Below are positions 11,101 through 23,100 of a DNA stretch of 64,000 nt, piece after piece. Origin of the DNA: Paracyclopina nana (lineage: Eukaryota > Arthropoda > Copepoda > Cyclopoida > Cyclopettidae); NCBI GenBank assembly GCA_019096065.1, contig JAGUCH010000002.1, positions 8,630,501-8,694,500 on the forward strand, read 5' to 3'. The position numbers were made by a program, and so were the translations under genes. The notes beneath the pieces are model-generated. The model was not told where the DNA came from and searched no databases. It saw nothing but the letters and a program-made list of their open reading frames with translations. Numbering within the stretch: position 1 is the stretch's first letter; every line of letters begins with the position of its first letter.

Positions 11101-14100
11101 TTTGAGTGGCATGGCCAAGCTCAGCACGGACTGGAGCCTCAAGTACTCCCACATTTCTTGCGTGTAGAGGCACGTGGGCACGCTGAAGTCCACTCTCTCC
11201 TTGTAGAAGTGGAACACAGACTGAGAGTTGGAGTCCATGGGTGGCGTCGGCGAGGCCTTGCCATTCTGGTGCAAGATCGGCACACGAGGGGCCCCCATCC
11301 TGGCAGCGAGGTAAGTCAGGTTGGAGGAGATGTTGGACGCCCAGGTGCCCTCCTGAGGGAAGGCGACCAACCCATAGTTGTTGGTGTCGCATCTGGCGTT
11401 GACGTCCATGTTGAGATATCTAAATCTCCTCTCATCCACGATGTTGAAGCCGTTAACCCGGATCTTAGGGTTCTTGAGCAGCTCCAGGACTCTTCCAGGG
11501 ATTCTTGGTCCAAGGTACTCCCTATCCTTGCCTCCATATCGGCTCTGAACGAGCAAGATGGGGGCGCCGATGGCCTTGAAGGTCATGGATGTGAAACAAC
11601 CTTCCCTCGGCTTCCGATCCGCAATGAGGCCGGCCTTTTGCAGGGCCTCAACAGTCCAGCTTTGGACGTGACAGGCTAGATAGCCTTTGTCCTCAGCCTT
11701 GCTGAAAAACCCGCACTGGTCGAGCTTGGCCTCCACGGTTGGCCAATTGTCCTCGTCATCAAGGACTATGAAGTCCTCCGACGAGGCCGGCTTGCTCAGC
11801 AGATCCAAAGGGCCTGGCCCCAGCTTGCAGTCCAGCAGAGCCTGCTGCAACGAGTAATAATCGTAGCAGTCTTGCCCGTTCATCCGGATTTGCCGATCTT
11901 CAAACACGATGTGCTTGGGCTGCATGAAGCAGTGCTCTTCGGTGCAAGCTTCATGGAGTCTTGCTCCTTCAAGCATGGCTTGAGCAGCTCGGCATGGAGG
12001 GTCGGAGGATGGCCGGCCCGTGGCAGCATTTGGGCTGATGAGGGGCGCCCCTGGAACAGGCTCCAACATCTCGGGCCCCAAAACAGGGAGCTCGCCGTAC
12101 GGGTCTTCGTCGTTGCCCAGCCTGACGCATCTGGTCCAGTACTCGACCATGCACTCGGGCAATCCATCCCTTGAGATGGCGTTGCCGTACGACGCCATAA
12201 CAGCGGCCACGCCGAGGTCGGTCTCGTCCTCAGCTAAGGACGCAAGGCGGGAACCATACAGTCGCCTGGCGAGCTCCTTCCTCTTCTGGAACATCAAGAA
12301 GGCCTGGCCTCGAGCTTCAGGCGAGATCCCAGTGGGGTTGATGGGGTTCTTCCTGGGATGAACCAAATAGCAGCCATCCCTGTATAGTTGGTAGGCGTCG
12401 AAGAGGGCTGGATGGAGCAGTTCCATGATGGCTACGGGCTTGAATCCCTTCATCAACATGCTGAGCCTTATAGCGTCCATCTTCTCTGCGAGGGCGCAAG
12501 CCTTTGCTCTGTCAGCATTGGAGCGGTCGTCCGATTCGTGTTTGGGGCCATAATTGAGGGAGGGGCCCAGGAAAGAGGTCTTCGGGTCGCTATAATGGAG
12601 GACCATGGTAGGCACGGCCATTATGCCCAAAATTTGGTCTTCAAAGAGGGCTCGATTGCATCCATGTAGAGCCTTGAGATCTTCGATGGCGGAGTCGACG
12701 AGAGCTTGCCTCTCTCGATAGAGCGATCTGGGCGGGCCTGAAACAAACAGCCCCAAGCGGTTAAAGGACTCATATGAATACCCATCGTTCCCCCTTTGTG
12801 TATGTCTAATCGTGGACTCTCCCGAGACTTGGCGACGCCTCCTTGGAGAGGCCGAAACTTCTTCGGAAGGCCAAGATGTCGAGGCCTGAGCTGGCTCTGG
12901 AGCAAGCTCCTGACGAGGAACCTCCACGGGCCCAACTGGGCTCTCGGGTGATCTGGGAATTGGAGACAACGAAATGTCTTGCAATTCAGGGGCAGCGTGA
13001 GGTTCCCCGGCGGAGATTGAGTTTGCGGGCGTGATCGGCCTAGGGAGTGGCGAAGATTCCACTCGACGACGCCGCCTGGCTGGCGAAAAACCCGTGGTCG
13101 TAGCGACCCTGGATCTCGCCCGCTCCTCCCTGATCTGCTCTCGAGCGGCATCAAAATCAAAATGAGGAGGTTCTGGGCCGATGGGCTCGGAATCGTCAAG
13201 CAAGGCCAGGTCATCGGGATTTATCTCCAGCCCTTCCCAATCCATGTCATCGTTGCGCGCACCAGCATGGCCGGGTTGCGAGATTTCTAGCTCGGGAGAG
13301 GCCACGCCCCTCTCGTCCCTACCACTACTCTCATCCCTAGTACCTGTAGAGGCGGCCTGGCCGCGGAGAAGGCTCCGTTCTTCTTCCTCCGGCGGAGGCT
13401 GCACTGGGGTCGACACTTCTACCTCCACGCCGACGGCAGCGGTGGCGACGACTTCCTCGGGGTTGGCGGCAGCGGGTGCGGCCGGTACGATGGCCTCGGG
13501 TTCGGGGTTCGGTCCCCCAGCGGCAGAAGTCTCACTTCTTTGAGCTTCCATTTCGAGTTCGACAAAAACAATCCAAAGATTTTCGAAAAACGAGGCACGG
13601 CTTCTTTCACTAATGAAGTCAGCGAATACTATGGCGAAATAGGCTGAGCCGGAAAACGTGGCGAGTCTCAGCCAGTTTTGGGTTGAGCGTTGAGTGATCT
13701 CGCGCGCGCGCGCTCCACTCGCTCTGTTTCCGCGAGTTTCGCGGAATTTTTGCTTCGCGTAAAAACAAACAATTCTGAGCAGCTGCAACAATCTGCTAGC
13801 AGCTGAAATGCGTCTTTTTCTTAAATGCGAGCTTGTCGCAAAACACATAAAGTGAATGCTAAAATCTTTAGGTGAGTGAGCATGGCTCAATCTTGTTGAA
13901 TTTTTATAAAAGTTGAATTCTTTGTTGACTAGAATAGAGGTGTGAGCATGGCTCGAGTCTGAGGTCATTCAAAAGTGTAAACTGACCTTGAGGACAAAAT
14001 TGGGTAATTTTGTCCCCCATTTGCGAGGTCACTACTGATACGTTCTCTAACTGGGTTGATCTCTTGTTCTAGCCGTTCTAGGCTGGCCCAATCGGAGTCT

Positions 14101-17100
14101 GACTCCAAGTCTCGCAATAAGGGTGCCTGGTCTCTAAAGTTGCGACGATAGTCAATAAAGTGATCTGCGTCCCTGAAGACATCCAGAGGTATCAGATCCA
14201 TAGTGGCCTTTTCATAGATGACGGCAGCCTTTGGATCGTCCTTGGCCCCCGGAGGAACCATTTTCACGTAGGCACGTCTGACGTCACCATCGAGATCTAC
14301 AATTGCTTTCTCGATGACTCCTAAAGGCCAATAGTGTCTTCTCTCGGAAAAAGACTTGTCCAGGACGGCGACGACATCTCCTTTGGTGAGTTTTCTTCTG
14401 TAATTGGTCCATTTGGGCATCCTTTTCAGGTGTAACACCAATTCTTCGGCAAAATATTCCCACATGCGTTGAAGGGCCGAATCTAGCAGCTTATATCTCT
14501 GCTCAAGTGACTGAAGAGCCTGCTTTGGGATGATTGGCAGGGCGTCCCCTGGGGGGCCGCGAGTAAGGAAATGGTTAGGAGTTACAAAATGTCCATCCAC
14601 TTCTCCGATCGGTCTTCCATTTACAAAGCCTTCAGCCTTGACCATCAAATATCGAAAGTCTTCCACAAGAGTCACCTTTTTGTGGAATTCTCGGTAGAAC
14701 GCCCGCTTGAAGATCTTCACGGCGGCCTCGGCGAGGCCGTTGAAATGGGGGGCCCAAGGGGGGGACAAGGTCCACTCCACCACGCCCACTCGACCTCCAA
14801 ACTGCCGGAGTTGATCCCAGTCCACGGTCTTCAAGTCATTCTTCAGCTCTTGGTATCTCTCGTTGACTCGTATATCTTCTCTACAGCCCAAAAAGTTGGA
14901 TCCATTATCGCTGCGAATTCCATAAGGACAGCCTCTCCTGGAGACGAACATCTCCAGAGCTCTCATAAGAGAGAGAGAAGTTATATCATATACTTCCTCG
15001 CAGTGGATGGCTTTCGAATGCAGGCATATAAAGACGATGACGTACATTTTGTATTCGTCTCTTCCAAACTTGGTAGCAAAGGGGCCACACATATCAATTG
15101 AAGTGTAGCGAAAAGGCAAAAACTCGCTGATGGGGATTGCGTGCGGAGGTAGCAGCCCCATGTGTGGCGGGATGGCCTTCAGAGACCAGCGTTGACACAT
15201 CGCGCAATTTTTAATTATGCTAGTTATTATTGACTTGGAGCCTGGCAGCCAGTACTTTCCTTGTACTTCGCACAAGTATCGGTTTCTGCCGTATCCGTGC
15301 CCAACTTTCTTGTGAGCATCTTCCAGTATCAATTTCCTGGCATGGCCAGGAATGATCAGCTGCCTACGGCCTATCCAGACTGCTAATGTAGCGTCCAACC
15401 TACCCTTAGTGCGGATTTCCCCCTGGGGGCCTAAAATAGGGTCCAAAGGGGCTAATTTCGAGCCCTTTGGCCACTCTCCACTGTTCAGAAAGTAGTCTAA
15501 CTCCTTTCCATAAATGGGTTGTTGCAGCCAAATGGCGACTTGGTTTTCCACCCACCTCAATTCTTCAGCCTCGGGCCTTCCTGTAGGGACTTCCAGCCAG
15601 GGTGATATGATTTTGAGAGCAACTCGCCTGGCGTAGCATATGACACGGATTAGCTTGTCCCATGAAGAGAAATCTTCGAGCTTGATCTGATCAGGTATGC
15701 AAGGATCGTTTCTGGCTAATTTCCAGGACTCCAAAGCATCCGGAGTAGGTTGAAGATGACGTGGAACAGTGTACTTTCCTGCTTGCTCGAAGGCACACAG
15801 CATTACTACCTTTTTAAGGGCTTTCTTTCCTGCTCTAATCATCCTGCCAGGCACCTTCTGAAGTCGAAGATACCCATCAATGGCCGCTCGCTCATCATCA
15901 GTAACTTCTGGCACCCATTTTGGAAAGTTCTTGTCTGGTCCTCTGAGAAAGGTAGGGCCGTGCATCCAGGTGTCGCTGCTGGCCAAGTCTTCTAACTTCA
16001 TCCCTCTAGTCACATAATCTGAAGGATTCCAGCGGCCTGGCACGTGTTTCCATTGGAACTCATGCGTGTTTTCAAAAATTGCAGTGACTCGCCTGGCGAC
16101 ATAGCCCTTCCAGCTTCCTGCTGGCTTACATATCCAAGTGAGGGCGCACTGTGAGTCAGTCCATAAAGTCACCGCGTCGACCCTTTCCAAGCTCTTGACG
16201 AGGTCCTGGCACAATTCTGAGCCAAGCACGCAACCATTTAGTTCCATCTCTGGCATGGATCTCACCTCTTTGAGAGAGGCTAAATTCAATCTTCCGGCCA
16301 AGAGAGTGCAGTCTATCGTTCCATTGGGGTAGACTGCTCTGACATAAGCTGCTGCTCCCTTAGCCATCTCGCTGGCGTCCGTGAACACATGCAGTTCTAT
16401 CCTGGCGGCGTACTTTGTTCGCATGGCTCTCGGCATTCGAAAAACCTCGATCCTTTCCACTTGTTCAACATAATCTTTCCATTCTTCTAGGATGTTGTCC
16501 ATTTCAGGATGTTCTAGCATGGCTAGGGTCGTGTCCCAATCGATGTCGAACAGTAGTCTCATTTGCCAAACTCGTTGGATAAGCCGTTTTCCTTTGAGAA
16601 TAAATGGTGAAAGCAAACCTAATGGGTCATGAAGTCTTGGAACAAATTGTGCCATCATTCTCAGAGTAATTGGCGCCTGGCGCATATAATCTGAATCAGG
16701 GGGTTGGAAGATGATCTGGTCTCCAATGCAATCAATGTAAAGCCCTAGAGCTTTGGTGACATCAGAGTCTTCGGCGTGGAGTTGAAAGCCTGGCAGTATC
16801 AAATCTGGATCGATATCTCGCAGTGCGCCTGGCGCATTGCTACCCCACTTTCTAAAAGGCATGGCCCCTGCTTCTCCTACTTCCAAAATCTGGCGTATGG
16901 CTTCTCTGGCTTCAGGGGCATCTTCCACAGAAGCACAGACATCGTCGACGTAAAGGAACTTATCGAGAATGTGAAAGGCGAGCGGATGCGAATCTTGGAA
17001 TTTCGATATATGATGCTTCATAGCGAAAGTGGTCATGCAAGGCGCTGAAGCGGTCCCAAAAACCACTGAACTTGCCTCATAGAATTTTCCTTGCCAGACA

Positions 17101-20100
17101 AAGCGATGGAATTTCCTTGATTCTGGGTCCAGTTTAAATCTTAAAAACATCTTGCTAATGTCTGCTACCAGAAGCACAGGTTTTTCACGCGCTCCCACTA
17201 GAATCTCAAACACATTGCGCTGCAATTTTGGTCCAGGTAAAAGCGCGTCATTGAGACTTTTTCCGAAATGCTTCCTGGCCCCATCAAAGACTACCCTAAC
17301 CGGCATCGAAGGTTTGTCTGGTCTGACCACGAGCAGCCAATCTAAATAGTTCCCATCGTCTAAATCGTCAAATTCGGGATCGAGTTGTCTAACGAAGCCT
17401 TGCTTCAGCCACTCGTCTAGCTCATCAGTGGCTTTTTGATATAACGACTCGTCATACAAAAACAATTTTCTTTCCAGCTTGGCTGTGGCTGCCATTACTC
17501 GATACCTGTTGCAGACAAAAAGAGGCTCTCCGTCGATCCACATGGGACTCAGCTGGTAGGACTTGTCTTCCAACTGAGTGATAGTCTTAACCATTATGTC
17601 CAGTGCCTTCTGGTCATTCACGCTGAGGGCTGGAGGAGCATCGCATTGCGGACGATCAAACTCCCATAAGGCTTGAATGCTCTCCACTGGTGCTCCTGGT
17701 AGATTGCCTTTATCAGTGGTCTGACCACACCCGTCGCATAACAAGACCCCGGGAGGCCTGGCCTCTTCCACTTCTTCTTTGGAAGGTAAGGCTGCGAAGC
17801 ATACTACTTTTTCTTTTTTAGGTTCGGCGTCGGGGTCATAATAGGTGAGGACTCTGCCCAGGGCGCAGTCATAAATATAGGGCTCGCCTTTTACCTTGTG
17901 GACGATATTTTGTGGCATGATGAGGCTAAAACAGTCTAAGCCTAGAAGAATGTCCGGTCGCGGGGTTCCTGCATACTTAGGCAAGGTCAAAGTCTCCAAA
18001 AATTTGAACCTCTTTTTGAGCTTGCTAACTGGAGGTGTCGTAATCGTGGCGGGAAGTTCTTGTATTGTATGAACAGGGATATCTTGGAAGTCCTCGTCCT
18101 TTCCCCCCACTGCTTTTAGCCGAATCGTGACCTGAGTGCTTGGCACTGTGATAGATGTGGCAATCATCTTTAGAACTTGGTCATCTTTGACTCCAGTGAG
18201 GTTTAGCTTTTCTTTCAGTCTGTCTGTTGCCATTGATAGTTGAGCTCCTGTATCACAGAAAGCGTTGACTTTGATATATTTGCCAGTGGTGGGATTTGCT
18301 ACCATTACTGGGACTATGCAGTAGCTCAACAGCCCGTCTTCGGCTGTAGCCAACATGATTGTGTTATCTGTGGCTTGAGTGCGCGGTGTCAAGTCTGCTT
18401 TGAGGGGGTCGATGTTGTCCCAGTCGTCAGAGAGTAGCTCCTCATCATCATCTTCGTCCCCCATCGCCGGTGGGTTGACTTCGTCTTCGAGCTGCACCGT
18501 GGGAAGTGCTTCGAAGTTGTCTCTTATGTCTTGACGTGTGATGGTGGCTATTTGCGCTGCATTGTTGATTGATGCGCCTGGCGCTTCTTCCTTGTAGTTT
18601 TGCCTTGAGGCGCTCGGGTTTTGCAGCCTAGAGAGACTTATTGCAGAGAAAGCTCCCAGTGTAGTAGATGGCATGGCCATTTGGTTTGACTGTGTTGACT
18701 GCAGCTGCGAGTGCACTACTTGATTTAGCATGGCTATCGTTTTCTCTAGGTTTTTTAGTTGATCTTTTTCTTGGGACTGATTGGCCAAGTCTGACTTGGG
18801 CTCGTCCTGATCCTTCTTTGGCTTTTTGACCCAGGCTTCGTGCAAGAGGTAGTGGTGTGATTTCTCCCCACATTCTTTGCACCGCCAGTTTTTCTTACAT
18901 TCGTACACATTGTGCACGCCTCCTAAACATCTAAAGCACGCATCGTATTCGCGAGCTTTCTTTACGCGGCCCGTACTGTGCATCGCGATAAGATGAGGGC
19001 AATTATATAGGACATGGTCCTTTGTATCGCACATAGGACATTTGGTGAAATACCTTTGATCACCTTTTGATACCGTCATTATCGTGATAGTACCTTCTTG
19101 TCCTTTGCTTGGCAGCTCAAACGATTGGCCGGACTCTTCTTCTTCTTGGTCAGTGGAGTCCGGCTCGTACGGATCTAGCAATCTTCTTTTTTCGTGATCT
19201 CCCTGATGTACCAAATGCAAGCCTGGCTTCGCAGTGGGCTTTTTGGCTTTCTCTGTTTTGCGAGTTGAGTAGTTGCCTTGACACCTGGTGATGCGTTGAT
19301 ATTGGCTTGTCCAGTCAATGAAGAGATCGAAGGTCAGATGAGTTTTTCTTTCCGTCAACAGCAACTGATTGACTTGGTATCTCGTATTAGGAGTAAGGCG
19401 GAGGTTTCTGAAGACATTGCTGTCCTGCAGCTCTCCGTAGTACGAGTTGGTTTCGTTGAGGTGCCTTCTAATACTTTTGATAAGGGCCCTTGCTTTCATG
19501 ACGTTTTCAGGATCTTCCATATCTAGAGGTGGCAGTTCTGATAATTGCTGCATGTAGTAATTGTACTGCAGCATGTCATTGCCATATTCTTCCTCTAGCA
19601 TGGCTAGTGCATCGTAGTAGCCCTGCTCGGTTTTGGGAAGTTCGTTTATTAATTCTCCCGCTGGCCCATTTTTGGTTGCATCTAATAGCCTGGCCCATTT
19701 TTCAAATGTTGGCATGGCCGGGTCGTTGTGAACGAAGGATCGAAATCTGTCTCTAAAGGTGTAGTACTCCGTAGGGTACCATCCGTCGAAGGAGGGGATT
19801 TCTACTGTATTCAACTTGATACTGGACTTTCCGTAGATGCCAACTTGCCGGTGGGGCACGTACGGCCAAGGCTGGGAGCAGTCTTCTTCATGAGGTGCTT
19901 GCTCGTTGTAGACGTTCCGGCCGGGGAATTGGGCAGGAGGGTTTCTTCTTGGTGGCCTTCCTCCCTCGTTGGGGTCATTGTTGTTCCCCCCATGAGGTCC
20001 CCCTTGGGGGTTCCTGGGTGGCCTCTGAGGATATGGCCAATTAGAATGATGATCCCTAGCTATACCGTGGCCTCCCCCTGGGGGACGGTCGTGTTGATCT

Positions 20101-23100
20101 CTGCCATAATGTTGTCCCCCCATAGCCGCAACTACTGGCATGGCCATGGAAGAGTGCTGCGCGGGTACTGGCGGAGGATAGACCTCAAATTGATATGAGG
20201 CTACATTCGGCGGCGGCGGCACAGCATGGCTGTAACTGGACGATGTAGGTGGCATCTGATTAGGTCCGAATGGACCCGTTTGCGGGAAATTTGGTGGAGC
20301 CACCGACGCATTGAACATAGGAGCGCCTGGCGCATTACTGGGTTCATAATAGGGGTTTCTTGCTTGTGTAGGTGGCGGCGGTTGAGGCCAATTCTGGTGA
20401 GCAGGTCTGGCTGCCTCCCATGGGGCAGCATGCCCGGGGACTTGTGTACTTGGCATGGCAAATCCGGGAGCCGAAACTCTTAGATCTGTTTGTGACATGG
20501 AAGTGCCTGTCGCCCATGTGGTGATCATAGTAGGTCCGGTTGCAGAGTAAGTTGTGGTGGCCGAAGGTCTAAAAAGTGGTGTTGCCGCCTCAGTGTGGAT
20601 CGGCATGTTGTCAGGCCTGTCAGGCTGACGGGTGTCGGTCTGTTGTTCTTGGCGCTGCCTGACCACATCTTCCAGCACTGATTGGACTTCCAGAGCGTTC
20701 TGCATATCCCGATCATCTCTTACAGGGGGTGTATCTCCAATTTCGCAGACAGCTTCCCTGGCTCGCATGTAAGAGTTGATATACTGAGCAAACATGTTCA
20801 TTTGCCAGACCAACCTCTCGGTTGGAACTCTTTCAGCTATGTCTCTCTCGGCCACTCTCGTGCCATCTTTCATTAAGGAAAGAGCTTCTGCGTAGGCCAT
20901 AGCCACTCTCATGTATTGCCTTCGAGTGGTGGAACTGGCTGCTGACTGATTAGTAGTGTCGTTTTGAGGAGTCTGACTCACATTAGACGATGTGGAAATT
21001 GGTGTGCGCAAAATGGAATTGGACTGCATTGAGGGTTCGTTCTGCTCTCGCTGGAGTCTTCCAAGATGTGCGGCCAAGTCGCCTGGGCCTGCGTCAGCTG
21101 GCAGCCCCAATGGCTGCCCAATGCCAGTAAGAGGTCGTTGAGTCAGCGCGGCGTCGATCTCCCCTGGGGCAGCCCTCGATAGAGTGGTCAGCCACTCCCT
21201 GGTGACAGGAAACCGGATCTGGTCAGAGTTGAGGACAAAAAGCTCAGCTGAATCGCGTCGTAGTAGCCTGGCTCCTCGATTGTCATTCAGCATTTCAACG
21301 ATGTAGTTGCCAGTAGTGTTTCCTTGTTGATCCCAATCTCTTGGCAGTGGTGTGCCTAGGGAGAAATCATTGGTCTCAGTTTGTTGCCTGGCAACCTCTT
21401 CGACAGTCATTCCCCCGTAGAGTCTAGGAAGCTGCTGCTGACGGACGTTAGGATTTTCTGCTCTCGCGCCCAAAGTTCCGTCACTCCGTGAAGTTCGATT
21501 GTTGTCGGTTGCTCGCTGCGTGCCTCCCGGTTGAGAGAAAGTCTGCGCGTGGGACGTCGCCGGCAATGAAGAGGACGAGCGATCATTGGCAGTGCGATTG
21601 CGAAAAGCAACCAAATCATCCAAAGAGTGCATGAGCCTTTGAGCTGCGTTGTAGGCCTTGCTGAAATTTGATCTCAGCGGGACTGATGGCTCTATTCTGG
21701 CCTGCTGCGCTCGTGCATCATATTCTGACTTCTGGCGATTAAGGTCTCTGAGAAATCCTTCTAATGTTGAGCGAACGTTATGTATGTTTGCGTCAGTTGC
21801 TCTTTCGTGAGACTCGAATATAGCCTTCCTCATTTGATTACAGTAAGGCACGACGTCTTTGATCTTCTGCTGCATCTGTTCCGTGATGACAGCTATGTCT
21901 TGCTGAGCTCGTCTCATGGCCGCAGCGGACTCAGGAGTGAGTTTGGCAGCGTGAGGCCTGGATTTAGTGCCACGAGGTTGATAGTCCTTGGCTCGAGAGC
22001 TTGGTAGCGCTCTTTGTCGGCCATCTGGAGCTCTGTCTCTTCTTTCCTGTATGCCTCCCGACGGTGGAGGTGGGAGACCTCCAATGTTGGACTCGCGATG
22101 TTCATTCGATCTTCTGCTCCGATCCACAGGTGGCTGGAGCAATGAGGGTTGAAAACCAGAACTCGCTACGGCTACATGAGACATGCTAGCAGAGGGGCCG
22201 GCTTGGGCCTGAGTAGTCAAGGGTCGCTTCGGCCTGGCTCCAGTTGGACGAGAGGCTTCGGACGCGACTAAACCGAGCGTAGCAGCTGAATCCAATAATC
22301 CGGATCCTGGAGGCCGATGCGAGGCAGGGACGAAAGGAGGAGCATGGCTCGACAAATTACTTCCACCGGACATGTTGCCTGCAAAACCTGGTTGTTGTAC
22401 AAACGGTGCTGCTAGAGTCTGGCTTGAAGTTGGGGGCAAGGCCCCCGCAAAGGACGAACTAGCTGCCTGCCCTAATACTACATCTGGCCTGGCCAGATAA
22501 GAACCATCGCCAGGATTCGTGCCGGATCTTCCTGATCCTCCGGCTTCTTGTGACAAAGCCGACAGTAGATTACGAGCGGCATTGGAGTCTGAGACGGGTG
22601 TTCGCATCATGATTTCTTGCGATTGGAACCCGTGAAATGGAGACGTCTCTGACCTTAACTCGAGTGGATCCACCGGGTAGATGGTCAACACAGGGTCTGG
22701 CCCTTCGTTTATCGTTCGTGCGAATTCTTCGATTTCGTTGATCCACTGGTACGAGTCAGTGGTGTCGTTCCTTACGCTTAGGCTTGAGCTAGAGGAGCTC
22801 GATTGTAGACCAAATTCCTGGCGGAAGAGCGTGGCGTTGAGCCTTGCTTGCGTCAAAGGAGAGAGCTCCAAATTTGGGAAGGAATGACCGAGTTCGGGCG
22901 GCAATCCTTGAGCCCGACGACTAGTCCTCAAGGGTGTGGATTCTGAGTACCTGGTAGCTTGTCGTTTTGACATCGACTTTAGACCTCAGGGATAGGGGGC
23001 TCGGGTAAAGCCCCACGTTGGGCGCCACTTGTCGTAGACCTCGCCGGATGCCCGGTGATCCTCAGGATGAAGATCCGGAAAGGCTAGACCACAGAATAGC

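Noticed and set aside
10249..11679. Plus-strand open frames of 151 and 315 codons within the BEL element
   Set aside because: They lie antisense to the 1,230-codon ORF, follow its GC-rich codon pattern and show no domain.
10276..13968. Calling the extra BEL ORF an envelope gene
   Set aside because: Position fits, but there is no signal peptide, cleavage site or transmembrane anchor, and it ends in zinc knuckles.
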